64,000 bases of DNA from Caprella mutica (lineage: Eukaryota; Arthropoda; Malacostraca; Amphipoda; Caprellidae): assembly GCA_947561585.1 (NCBI GenBank), contig CANNZV010000511.1, forward strand, positions 124,001 through 188,000. Reading direction: 5' to 3'. This document shows, one piece after another, positions 28,879-39,907 of this stretch (its first letter is position 1; each line of letters starts with the position of its first letter). The notes beneath the pieces were generated by a model. It had not been told where the DNA came from. It ran no database searches and saw only the letters and a program-made list of their open reading frames with translations. A program made the translations under genes and the position numbers.

Positions 28879-31859
28879 ACACCGTTGTAACTCCAGTAAC
28901 TGTCGATCCCATTGATATTCTTTGTAAATTAAATGGTGTTAATATTTCATTCCAATTAGATTCAGGTGCTTCTATTTCGACTCTTAGTTATCATGATGCT
29001 AATAAAATAAGGGCTGTTATTACACCTTCATATCGACAAGTGCATGCTTACAATGGCGAAAGAGTGGATTTAGTAGGTGAAGCAAAAGTTCAAGTTACTC
29101 GCAATGAATCTTTATTTGTTCATAAATTCTATGTAGTCTCAGACAATAAAGTAAATTTATTGGGACGTGATGTATGTAATCTTTTGAATATTAAAATTTT
29201 GCTTCCTGATAAAATAAACTTCACTAATGATATTTTGTCAGATTTCTCAGATTATTTAAATGATTCATTTTGTTCTCATGTAAATGATACTGTCAGTTTG
29301 GAGGTCTTTTCCGACGCAATTCCTATGTATTCTAAAGCTAGACAGGTTCCTGTTAAATTAAGAGATAAGTTAGACAGTGAATTGAGTAGATTGGTTAAAG
29401 ATGGGAAATTAACCAAAATTTTCAAATCTAAATGGGCCTCCCCAATAGTAACGGTGTTCAAACAGGACGGTTCTCTTAGATTGTGTGGTGATTTTTCTGC
29501 CACTGTGAATAAATTCTTAGATCCTGTCCAAACGCCTTTACCTACCGTCGATGACACCATTGCACGTATTGGTAAGGCCTCGGTATTTTCCAAAATTGAT
29601 TTGTCCCAAGCATTCTTACAACTTCCCCTTGATGATTACTCAAAGCAGTTTACAGTAATCAATACTCCTTCAGGTTTCTTTCAGTACAATTATTTGCCTT
29701 TTGGGCTGACAGCAAGTCCAGGGATATTCCAATCCTTTTTGACAGAAACGTTGTCTCACATTGACAATTTGATCATATATCAAGATGATGTATTGATATT
29801 AACTAAAGATAATGCTTCACATAATGATGTTCTTCATAGTGTATTGACTGCTTTGAGAGACAAGGGGATTAAGATTAATATTGATAAATGCAAATTTCAT
29901 TGTAGCAGTGTAGATTATCTTGGTCACGTGTTTGACGAATCAGGTGTACATCCAAATCCTAACAAAGTCAAGAGTATTCTTGATGCTCCTGAGCCAAAAG
30001 ACATTAAGCAAGTTCAAGCCTTTCTTGGACTCTGCAATTATTACGCGAGATTCATTCCTAACTTTTCTCAGACAATGGCTCCTTTATTTCGCTTACTTCG
30101 GAAGAATGTCTCTTTCAAATGGTCTTCTGAGCAACAGGAATGTTTTGATGCCGTTAAGCATTTGTTCAGATCTCATGATATATTGCAACATTATGACCCT
30201 AATTTTGAACTTAAATTGGAGACTGACTCCTCATCTTATGGTCTCGGTGCCGTATTGCTAACTAGACCTGATTCTAATTCTTCGTGGTTACCTATTCAGT
30301 TTGCATCACGATCTTTGAATGCAGCTGAACAAAACTACTCAAACATTGAGCGTGAAGCACTAAGTGTTATTTTTGGATTAGAGAAGTTCAGAAATTTTCT
30401 TTTAGGTTCAAAATTCATCATATGTAATGACCAAAAGCCTTTGCATAAATTGTTTGCCAGAGATAAACCAGTGCCAACATCATGCTCTGCTCGCATACAG
30501 CGTTGGGCACTTAAATTAAGTCAATTCAATTACACTTTTCATTACACGCGTGGTCAGGATAATGTCCACAGTGACTGTCTCAGTAGGTTGCCATTACCAA
30601 ACTCGGTTGATGAAGTTGAACCTTATGAGATTGTATGTACTCTAGATATGTTAGATTCTGATTATATTACTTGTAGTGATATTAAAGCTCATACTGATAG
30701 TGACCCAGATCTTATTACTTTAAAACAGTATATTAAAACTGGATTTCCTACTCGCATCTCCAATCCTAATTTGATTAAATTTAAGTCATTGTTCCCTAGT
30801 CTATCTATTGCCAAAGGATGCATTATGTATCAAAATAGAGTTTTTGTTCCAGTTGCTCTGCGGTCTAAAGTACTAAAATTGTTTCATGAAAATCACCCAG
30901 GCATTGTTGGAATGAAAGCTCTTGCTCGTTCTTTGATATGGTATCCAGGTTTAGACACTGACATCACTTCTTTAGTTCTCAATTGTAAATTGTGTCAATC
31001 CGTCAGATCTAAACCTGCTGCTGCTAATATTGCATGGCCAAGTGCAACGCGACCTTGGTCACGCATTCATGTGGATCATTTTTTTCTAGAAAATAACATT
31101 TGTTTTTTAGTAATTGATTCTCTGACTAAGTATTTAGAAGTTGAAGTTGTCAAATCCACGAGTACTCAGGATACCATAGATAATCTCTCCTTAATCTTTG
31201 CTCGTAATGGTTTGCCTGATGCTCTTGTTTCGGACAATGCAACTTGTTTCACCTCTTTTGAATTTAATAACTTCTTAGTTAGAAATGGTGTAAAACACAT
31301 TACTCCCCCACCTTATTCTCCGGCATCCAATGGCCAGGCAGAACGAGGTGTGAGAGTTATCAAGGACTTAATGAAGAAAATTCCTACAAATGACTCTTTC
31401 AAATATAGATTAAGTAAAGCTCTGTTGCAGTACCGCTCTGTTCCCCACAGCATTACACAAGTTTCTCCATCAGTTGCTTTAAATAACCGTAAATTAATAA
31501 CAGTTAAAGATAGAATTAATCCTAATTTTGCCAGTTACAACAACAATAATGATAATATTCAACAGAAAATGATACCTAAATTTCATGTAGGAGCTAGTGT
31601 ACTTGCTCTTAACTTACGGGGAGGGCAGAAGTGGTATGATGCTACTGTAATTGAGGTTCTTGGTATTAATGTATATAATGTTCAGGTTCACGATCTTAAT
31701 GTTGTTTGGAAGCGTCACTCGAATCAGCTACTATCAGTGCCTGATTCTTTGAGAGACAATTCAAATAGCCAGGCCATAGAAACCCCAATTGTAGTAGATC
31801 AGCAGCGTGAACGCATTTGCAGGAACAGACGTCCACCAGATAGGTTAATGTATTATTAA
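28863..31859 (+). CDS. pol: Element E Pol (protease, reverse transcriptase, RNase H, integrase)
   Basis: Open for about 1000 codons with no internal stop; it has no ATG near its start and is probably made as a Gag-Pol fusion by frameshifting. Order: protease with L-D-S-G-A-S (Asp codon at 28959); RT with S-P-I-V-T-V, F-S-K-I-D-L-S-Q-A-F, L-P-F-G-L-T and the Y-Q-D-D box (29778-29789); RNase H with L-E-T-D-S-S-S-Y-G-L-G; integrase with a zinc-binding H-x-x-x-H...C-x-x-C stretch and a DDE core (Asp 31074, Asp 31233, Glu 31341; motifs V-S-D-N-A-T-C-F and S-N-G-Q-A-E-R-G). The C-terminus has the G-A-S-V-L-A-L-N tail. Gene order RT-RH-IN is Ty3/Gypsy. Catalytic residues are all in place. Confidence 0.94.
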   Translation, partial: FFFRVNTVVTPVTVDPIDILCKLNGVNISFQLDSGASISTLSYHDANKIRAVITPSYRQVHAYNGERVDLVGEAKVQVTRNESLFVHKFYVVSDNKVNLLGRDVCNLLNIKILLPDKINFTNDILSDFSDYLNDSFCSHVNDTVSLEVFSDAIPMYSKARQVPVKLRDKLDSELSRLVKDGKLTKIFKSKWASPIVTVFKQDGSLRLCGDFSATVNKFLDPVQTPLPTVDDTIARIGKASVFSKIDLSQAFLQLPLDDYSKQFTVINTPSGFFQYNYLPFGLTASPGIFQSFLTETLSHIDNLIIYQDDVLILTKDNASHNDVLHSVLTALRDKGIKINIDKCKFHCSSVDYLGHVFDESGVHPNPNKVKSILDAPEPKDIKQVQAFLGLCNYYARFIPNFSQTMAPLFRLLRKNVSFKWSSEQQECFDAVKHLFRSHDILQHYDPNFELKLETDSSSYGLGAVLLTRPDSNSSWLPIQFASRSLNAAEQNYSNIEREALSVIFGLEKFRNFLLGSKFIICNDQKPLHKLFARDKPVPTSCSARIQRWALKLSQFNYTFHYTRGQDNVHSDCLSRLPLPNSVDEVEPYEIVCTLDMLDSDYITCSDIKAHTDSDPDLITLKQYIKTGFPTRISNPNLIKFKSLFPSLSIAKGCIMYQNRVFVPVALRSKVLKLFHENHPGIVGMKALARSLIWYPGLDTDITSLVLNCKLCQSVRSKPAAANIAWPSATRPWSRIHVDHFFLENNICFLVIDSLTKYLEVEVVKSTSTQDTIDNLSLIFARNGLPDALVSDNATCFTSFEFNNFLVRNGVKHITPPPYSPASNGQAERGVRVIKDLMKKIPTNDSFKYRLSKALLQYRSVPHSITQVSPSVALNNRKLITVKDRINPNFASYNNNNDNIQQKMIPKFHVGASVLALNLRGGQKWYDATVIEVLGINVYNVQVHDLNVVWKRHSNQLLSVPDSLRDNSNSQAIETPIVVDQQRERICRNRRPPDRLMYY
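28866..28872 (+). promoter_or_regulatory. Candidate -1 ribosomal frameshift site (T TTT TTA)
   Basis: In the gag frame the codons read TCT TTT TTA GGG TAA. The heptamer T-TTT-TTA fits the X-XXY-YYZ rule exactly. The pol frame is -1 to gag, is closed by a TGA at 28860-28862, and is open from there on, so a slip at this spot is the only one that reaches pol without a stop. A downstream stimulatory structure was not worked out. Confidence 0.8.
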
Positions 31860-32012
31860 TTTTACTAAGTTATAAGTAAATACTGTTGTTCTATTATATG
31901 ATGATAAACACACTTTTGTCAGCATGATAGGCTTATTTAAATGGAAGTGAAGTATCTATATATTCTAAAACTGGAGTTCAATTAATGTAATCTAGGCTAA
32001 GTGTGAGGGAGT

Positions 32013-32233
32013 TGTTATATCTATTATTTCACCTAATTATTATTTCTTATTATTGTATGCCGTTTTCTATGTTGTTGGGTGACTCCCATTAATCTTGTGA
32101 TGTTCTTATATAGTCAGTCTTATATACACCTTTGTGCTGAGAGGTTTTGTTCTTATCCCTCTGGATTGCTCTTCACAGATATCTCCTGTAAAGAAGAGTT
32201 GATCCTTATACCATTACCAGACGGTATACAACA
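32013..32233 (+). repeat. Element E 3' LTR
   Basis: 221 bp, differing from the 5' copy at about two bases (TGTATGCC for TGTATACC, GGTTTTG for GGTTGTG). Confidence 0.93.
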
Positions 32234-32238
32234 ATTTC

Positions 32239-32920
32239 AAAAACACTTAGAAACTATACAATTTTTACTACGCTAATTAAACTAAAAATACAATAATGTG
32301 TTACAAAGAAATATAAAGATTGAATAGAAATATATATAATTATTTCCATTAGAGAAAATACTTTTACTACATAATTGAATAATGAAGGTACATTATGACT
32401 TATATTAGTTATTAAATAAAACAAAAATGAACGAATAACAATTATAGGGGCAACTGGCCCATTTCGTAAAGAAGCCAGAGACCGCTACACCCTCAACAAT
32501 ATAATGTGACATTTTAACAAAAGGAAAAATTCCTACGTAACCATCTTATGCCGACGGGGGGTTGGGGATAAATGTAATGTATTGGAAAAAATTGCTAATT
32601 TTATAAATCTATCGCAATATTATATACTAAGTTCTTGATCTCGCAAAGAGCTGCTACAGCTGTAAAAATATGAGTTTAAAGGTCCATATATTTGATATAT
32701 ACGAAGAAAAAAGTACTACGTAAGCATCTTCTGCTCCTGGAAGGGGGGGTATTTTAGCTAAAATTGTGATTATTAATATCACAATTTTATGTTGTTTTAT
32801 ATAGCTCTGATCAATCATAATATCATCTGATTGGTTAAATGAGGTCTATATTGTTTCAATTTAATTTATTTGCTCACATAGTAATATTTTCAACCTCCAG
32901 CCCCTGTGGAGGGGGGGGGG
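32239..32920. other. Intergenic, no gene recognised
   Basis: A+T-rich, no protein-like frame, ending in a run of G directly before the array at 32921. Confidence 0.5.
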
Positions 32921-33125
32921 GTACTAGGTACTAGAACAGAATATCGACAGACAGAGTATCGAAGGACAAAGTACCGAAAGACAAAGTATCGAAAGACAGA
33001 AAATCGAAAGACAAAGTATCGAAAGACAGAATATCGAAAGACAGAGTGTCGAAAGACAAAGTATCGAAAGACAGAATATCGAAAAAAAGACGGATCGAGT
33101 ATCGAAAGACAAAGTATCGAAAATT
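32921..33125 (+). repeat. Array of about 16-bp degenerate repeats (TATCGAAAGACAAAG)
   Basis: Eleven or so units of TATCGAAAGACAAAG-type sequence. The array is preceded by GGTACTAGGTACTAG, similar to the GGTTCTAG start of the elements at 35821 and 49079. This looks like the left end of another mirrored-array element. The mirror-image right end was not found with certainty; a lone ACTTTGTCTTTCGTTACTCTG near 34076-34097 may be its remnant. Confidence 0.7.
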
Positions 33126-33274
33126 CGATCGAATTTATAATAATGGAGAACTGATCGAATAGAAAATTGATCGAATGAATTATTGGTTAAATGGGGAAAT
33201 CTTTCTTTAAAAATAACCTACATTACATTAGTTATACATAACTTGAAGTGTGAACTTTATTCATTGACCAACTG

Positions 33275-33990
33275 TTGGGCCCAAGTCAATTGCATTGGTC
33301 CCGACAATAATTGGACTAGCCGATAATTGAGCCGAAGACATATGGACCCGTGGCAATTGGGCCCCAATATAATTGAGCTTAGTGCAATTGATCCCCAAGA
33401 AATTTGGGCCCAGGGCCACTATTGATCACATTAATGAAATGGTTACAGCAGACAATATGGAGAAGCTTTACTTTGTTATTAACCGAGTAGATACCATAGA
33501 CTCTGATAAAAGTGCACTTGGTTACAACCATGAGAATTAATATTTTGCCTTTCTATAAAAGAACACTGCATACATAATATTTAACTTTTACTTAATGCTT
33601 CATTTATGTTTATTTCGTCGATTTGAAGGCCATTCAAAACTAATAGACAAAATTCTCTTTTCAACCAGGTGTGTGGAGTTTCTTCAACCGTGTCATGGAA
33701 GATCTGCCTCGTACCACTAACGTAATTGAAGGGTGGTGCAGATCGAGCGATACACAATGCAACTCAATATCGCCACTCAACTATTTTTAATTTAGAGCAA
33801 AATTACGTTTAACATAAATTCAAACGTACAAATACTGAAAATCAAGATTGCACCAAAAAGTGAAGAATGTTGTAACAGTTTTTTTATGTGCTCAATTATC
33901 TTGGGCCCAAATTATTGTCTTTGGGCTCAATTGTCCTGGGCCCAATTGTTCCGGGCTCAATTGTAGGTGGGCTCATTTTGTCTTGGGCTA
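33275..33990. mobile_element. Mirrored-array element with CAATTGGGCCCAA units
   Basis: A left block (33275-33420) of about nine degenerate 15-16-bp units (CAATTGRGCCCAAGA) and a right block (about 33895-33985) of five to six units in the opposite orientation enclose some 470 bp of non-coding DNA. The flanks CCAACTGT (left) and CCAACTTT (right) differ at one base and may be an 8-bp target duplication; if so, the right edge is near 33999. The edges are tentative. Confidence 0.6.
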
Positions 33991-33999
33991 TGGAGGCAC

Positions 34000-35812
34000 G
34001 CCCAACTTTTTTTACATTTTTCTTTCTTTGCTATATGTCCTTTTATTTTTGTCTTTCTTTACCATTTCCTTCTAAACTTTGTCTTTCGTTACTCTGTGGG
34101 GGTGGCAAAATAAACATTGCAACACGTTTTCTTGAGTTTTTTTATATTTTGGAAGCAAATCCAAAACTGTATTATGTAGCAATGTTAAAACTGCATTTTG
34201 ATTTTCAAAAATTAGAAGTGTAGCTATCAGCTATAAAACGCATTTGTTTGAATATCACTATGTTGATTTTAGCCTTTTTTATGAGGGTTAAGTAATAGAA
34301 AAGGGTAAAGGAATCCTCTATCATTTTGCTAGTTTTCTAAAGTTATTTCATGTTGTAGCGTTGTGTGCATGCACACGACGTCGTACAATTAGGTCCTGTT
34401 CGACCTGGTAACATTTAGTTTAGAAACTTGTTTAGAATTGAACAAGTATATTTAAAAGATCGACAAGATATAAAAAAAGTTACAAAATTAAGAAGATAGA
34501 ATAGACACCAAGAGAGAACACTTCACTTCCTAACTTATAACACAATGAATGCCTACTAGAAATTGAAGCTAGAATTTGGATCACTATAGGGAACTAGGCA
34601 TCTTTTTCTTCTTATTCAAGAAAAATATAGTAACTTGGATGAGTAAAGAGTTAAAAATTTAACTCTTCAATGTCTTTTGGTTAAAAGCTCCTTCCATTAT
34701 TCCGACCATTCACAAAAGTTAGATAGATTATTTTCCCTATTTTATCTTGAAATCTTCTTTTAGGCTATTTTCTTGTTTTCTCAGATGTTCAAAGTCTGTT
34801 ATCGAAATGTTTAACGAGTGTCCGAATCCAAATCATCTGGAGAATGTAAATGGAATCCTTTTGGAATAATAAATGTAAAATATTTTGGGTGTATTTATTT
34901 ACTAATTTATTCAAATTATTAATTAAATTGACTTATTTCTGAAGATATTTAACTAAAATCCCTGTTATTAAATTTATCTTTAGGGGAACTTCATTACATG
35001 CAAATAATACAAAGGGCGAAAACTCATTTCATAGATATATTATAACGTCAATTGCGAAAATAATTCACAAATTGTGAAGCAACTACACTCCAATAACAAT
35101 TCATCTAAAATACTACCAAAGTGAAATAAAGATCAGTTATTTCAACTAAAACTTGAACAGTAGTCATGCTCTCGCATATCAAACGTAACTAAAACAAACT
35201 TTGAAATGAATACAATAAAACACAGGAAACTTTTTGAAATAAACGAAACCGTATTCTAACACATATTTGTATTTGATCTCTAAATTATTCATTATTCAGT
35301 TTCCATATTTCCATAAATATAGATTTTCATGAAGCTCTTTTTCCTATTTTTCCATATTGAAGAATATATATTTAACTAACCCTATAACGCCCGAGTTATT
35401 TTATAAGGGAAAAAATGTTTATATCACTATATATTTTTTTATCAGAATGTCATTAGACAATGTATGGATAAAATAAAAATTTAAATTTTATTACGATTAT
35501 ATTTTTTTATCAATTATGCCTCTAGTAGAAAAATGGGGACTAACGCCTACTATATGACATAGGACTTTCTTATGAGGAGAACTTATATGATCATTATAAA
35601 TAGATATAGATAGTCCTTTTTTTAAATCTGCTCATTTATGTTTTACAAAATGTTGAATATTAGCACAAGTCAATAACCAAGTGACATAGCTTGAATGCAA
35701 ATGCATTTAAAAAGAAAATGAGCAAAATATTTTGTGTACCAATATTATTTTCAGTTAGAAGAGTCTTACGGTATGTAATTATGTGCAAAAGCGATTTGAA
35801 ATATCAAGGAAC
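34000..35812. other. Intergenic, no gene recognised
   Basis: A+T-rich, with no frame over about 110 codons and none with protein-like features. No clear repeat. Confidence 0.5.
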
Positions 35813-36944
35813 AAGAAATTGGTTCTAGTAAAATCCCCCCTCGGAAAATTCAACCACGGAAAGTTACACCAGGAAAGTTCCACCACGGAATATTCCACCG
35901 CTGGAAAATTCCACCACGGAAGATACCACCGCATAATAATGGATTTATTTCATTTACAGAAGGTATAACATTTAATATGAAGCGATTTAAAGAAAGAGGT
36001 TTTTTTTTGTGGTAACCGAACAACATTTCATTAGTAAAAAAGTTAAGAAATTATACGAATATGTTATGTATGTTAAGTCAAGGTCTAAGAGATAAGCTTT
36101 TAAAGCTAACATATGAAATAAAAGACAGATCAAACAATCTATTAAATATGAACAATTAAATTTATAATAAAATTTAAATCGTGTAAATTCAATAATAAAG
36201 TTCCGCTGCCCCAGTCACCAACGATATAAGATATTCCGTTTGATTCTCCTTTAAACATATATATGTTGAAACTGATATTAAGGATAATATATTTTGTATT
36301 TTGTTTGTAACATAAATTATATTTTATGTATATTTTCTATCGCCCAAGTTTTTAAAAGTACCAATATATATTTCAATTTAAATCGCGACGATAAAAGGTG
36401 GAATTAAAAAAAAATTGACACGTACCGAAATAAAATGTTTAATTGTTATCGATATATTTTAATAAAAAACAGAAAATATTCCAAGGTGAAACTTTCTGAA
36501 ACTGTTTAATAATCTCTATTGAAAGTATTACAAAATAAAGTTTAAATATAATGTGTTTCAAATAAATTTTGAACATAGAGAGTTATATAAGCAGGTAAAT
36601 AAATGGCTGTACATAACTAGCTTCGATCTGAAACCACAGACACCTGAATAAAAATCATAAATTCAAGACTCACATATATATAGATAAATCATAACACGTA
36701 TAGAGTTTCTTTAGATATTGTAACAGGAAACTACAAACAGAGGGTAAATTAAGTACTCGATTCTTTGATAATAGTATATTAATAAATCTTATCATAGATT
36801 ATCTGCAAGTACAACACCTGAGTTAATTATTAATAATAGATAAGGTGCATATGGTCAAGTTTGTACGTCAGACTATTGGAGACAATACTGTGAGTCTAAA
36901 CTCAGTCGTAAATCACAGAAAAGGGGAAAGTAGAGAGAATAAGA

Positions 36945-37128
36945 GGAAGGCTGTAACTAAGACCTGTTGGTTAATCACTGATTTTTAACGTAAATCTGTG
37001 CGTCCATCCAATCAATAATTACAGAAAAGGGAAAAGTAGAGACGAAGGCTGTAACTAAGACCTGTTGGTTAATCACTGATTTTTAACGTAAATCTGTGCG
37101 TCCATCCAATCAATAATTACAGAAAAGG
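36945..37128 (+). repeat. Two tandem copies of a roughly 93-bp segment
   Basis: GGCTGTAACTAAGACCTG...AATTACAGAAAAGGG occurs twice in a row with almost no change, directly before the 49-bp array. Confidence 0.85.
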
Positions 37129-37129
37129 G

Positions 37130-37905
37130 AAAAAGTAATTTTGACCTTAGCCAAGGATTACTGAGAAGAGGGGAGATAAGTAAAGTAATTTTGACCTCAG
37201 CCAAGAATTACTGAAAAGAGGGGAGAAAAAGATGTAACTTTGACCTCAGCCAAGAATTACCGAAAAGAGGGGAGAAAACGATGTAACCTTGATCTCAGCC
37301 AAGAATTACCGAAAAGAGGGGAGAGAACGATGTAACCTTGACCTCAGCCAATAATTACCGAAAAGAGGGGAGAAAAAGATGTAACTTTGACCTCAGCCAA
37401 GAATTACCGAAAAGAGGGGAGATAAAGATGTAACTTTGACCTCAGCCAAGAATTACTGAAAAGAGGGGAGAAAAAGATGTAACCTTGACCTCAGCCAAGA
37501 ATTACCGAAAAGAGGGGATATAAAGATGTAATTTTGACCTCAGCCAAGAATTACAGAAAAGAGGGAAGAAAAAGATGTAACCTTGACCTCAGCCAAGAAT
37601 TACAGAAAAGAGGGAAGAAAAAATGTAACCTTGACCTCAGCCAAGAATTACAGAAAAGAGGGAAGAAAAAGATGTAACTTTGACCTCAGCCAAGAATTAC
37701 TGTAAAGAGGGGAGAAAAAGATGTAACTTTGACCTCAGCCAAGAATTACAGAAAAGAGGGGTGAAAAAGATGTAACTTTGACCTCAGCCAAGAATTACAG
37801 AAAAGAGGGAAGAAAAATATGCAACCTTGACCTCAGCCAAGAATTACAGAAAAGAGGGAAGAAAAAAATGTAACTTTGACCTCAACCAAGAATTACTGTA
37901 AATAG
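37130..37905 (+). repeat. 49-bp minisatellite (TTTGACCTCAGCCAAGAATT)
   Basis: About 15-16 units of roughly 49 bp: TTTGACCTCAGCCAAGAATT followed by AC, AGAAAAGAGGGGAGAAA and GATGTAAC. Subtypes (CCGAAAAGAGGGG versus CAGAAAAGAGGGA) come in runs, a sign of local spreading. It is inside the mirrored-array element 35821-39423. Confidence 0.93.
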
Positions 37906-39734
37906 GGGAGAGAAAACAGAGAAAAGTTACTTCAATTCCAATAGCCTTTGAGGGATAAGTATTCAAACTTATTTTCCTCCCTTTGAACCAATTTCCATGA
38001 GGTTTAAGATCTCAACCTTATATTTCCTCCTTTGAGCCAACTTCCTTTGAGGGATAAGAATTCTAACTTATTTTCCTAACTTTAGATTTCAAATTCTGGT
38101 TGTATATCCTATTCAGACTGTGAAGAATCAATCAAATTATATGTTATTTCTATAAAATCCTAATTACACATATATTAATCAAAGACATATTTTATTACAA
38201 TGAACATTTATGATGTAACACTAGAATAAATAATAAATATACAAAAAATAATATATATGATATAAAAAAAATGATATAAGACATTCGAAAACATATTTTA
38301 AGGGTAACTAGCCTATTTATTAGGTTAATCTTTTTCGTATGGCATCAACGAATTTATGTATAAATATTACCTAATAGGTAATATGAGTACTTGCAAAAAT
38401 ATAATAAAATATATAACAATATTCTTAGATATATTATCACATGTAAAGGGTATTTTAAGTCATTATAAATAGTTAAATAGCATTTAACTGATGCACAGAA
38501 TTTACCTAGCATTTTTACTAAAAACTTCCAATTACAAACAAGATTATTAATTTTTCTACATTACATTTAATCTAAAGACTTAATACAAGTCGAAACCTAA
38601 TATAAATAAATATCTTTAGTGACATACATTTTAATAGTTTTTATAATAGTTTAATAAACTTTGGATAGATGCGCACAAAAGGTGTGCATGAAATCGACTG
38701 ATCTTTTAAGCTAATAATGTGGTCTTTATTATGTATATTAGCTTGTTATGGAAAATTTATTATTAAATACAGTTTATATATTAACTTTAAAGTAGTTTTA
38801 CATTATTTAATAGATTGAGCAATGATTATTGACTATATAAAGAAGGAATTAATAAGAGTGTTATAAAGTAATATGTTAAATACTTTCAGTCATTTTAAGT
38901 GCAGTACTCGGTTAATTAATTAGATTCACCACATAGGTGGCATGTGTGTTATGACTTATAAAACCTAATTCACTCAATTATTATTTAAAGTAGAGCTAGT
39001 TTAATATGGTTGTTAATAGTTAAAATGATTATATGTAATATTTTAAAGTATTTTAATTTAGTAATGAAAATAAACAAAAAAATAAATGTTGAAAATTTGA
39101 CGTCCGTTACAATATGCAACATCTTAATATAAATTCGGTTCAGCTGGCCACTGATTAAAATTAAACATGATTGTCATAGTGCTGCTTTATATTAACCTTT
39201 TCAATAATGAAAATACCTAACAAATTTTATTTATATCAAATATTAAAATCTGAACTTCAGTGTTTCCTTTGAAGCTAAATTTAGCAGTGTTATAAACTGT
39301 TTATTTGTATTTTTTTTTCAAAAGGGTGGAATTTTCTACTTCTGGCATATAACGCCGGTGAAATCTTCCGCGGTGGAACTTTTTCGGGGGGGAACTTTCC
39401 GCGGTGGAAATTTACCAGCCACGAAGAAATTAGACGTGTTTATTTCGATTGTTCCACCAGTGAACCGCAGGTCGTTGAAGGTTTAATTGAAATAAAAACA
39501 TCTACATCTAATACCTACATGACAGTATTTTTTTTAATATTTCTGAATTTCAAATATTGTCCGATTGTTTTCAAAGCAGTTAAGCCAAATCATAAAATAG
39601 AAGAATTTTTCTCTTTTGGTGATCCCTTCAAGGGCCAAAGTTTGAAATTAATAACCCAATTATTGTTTGGAGAGATTACGCAACAGTCTCATGTTCTGAC
39701 AAACAAACTAGTTACTTTGTTTTATAATAAATGA

Positions 39735-39907
39735 TGCCACTGGTAAATAAATGATGTCACTGGTGAGTGAATGACAGCAATGGTGAATAAATGACGTCAC
39801 GGGTGAAAAAAATGACGTCACTGGCGAATGAATGTCTTCACTCGTGAGTAAATGATGTCACTGGTGGATAAAAACCGTCACTGGTGGAAAAATGACGTCA
39901 CTGTTGA
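39735..39907 (+). repeat. About 20-bp minisatellite with TGACGTCA palindromes
   Basis: Nine or so degenerate units of AATAAATGACGTCACTGGTG. Several units hold the exact palindrome TGACGTCA, the core site of CREB/ATF-type factors; whether anything binds there is unknown. Confidence 0.85.

Larger units (their letters stand above)
27329..32233 (+). mobile_element. Element E: apparently intact Ty3/Gypsy retrotransposon
   Basis: 4905 bp with two 221-bp LTRs (TGTTATATC...GGTATACAACA) that differ at about two positions. An exact duplication ATTTC lies at 27324-27328 and 32234-32238. TGGCGACAAGGA follows the 5' LTR (primer-binding site) and a purine-rich GTGAGGGAG precedes the 3' LTR. Gag and pol are full length and joined by a candidate -1 frameshift site. 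No envelope-like frame. Everything needed for autonomous retrotransposition seems present, so it may still be active. Confidence 0.93.
35821..39423. mobile_element. Mirrored-array element with CGGAAAGTTCCACCA units
   Basis: The left end starts GGTTCTAG and runs into about six degenerate 15-bp units (CGGAAAGTTCCACCA, to 35931). The right end (39327-39423) has the same unit reversed (GTGGAACTTTCCGCG) and ends CAGCCACG. An exact 8-bp duplication AAGAAATT lies at 35813-35820 and 39424-39431. The 3.4-kb interior is non-coding and holds two tandem repeats (36945-37905). The start GGTTCTAG and the 8-bp duplication are shared with the element at 49079-53329, though the internal unit differs. Confidence 0.75.
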
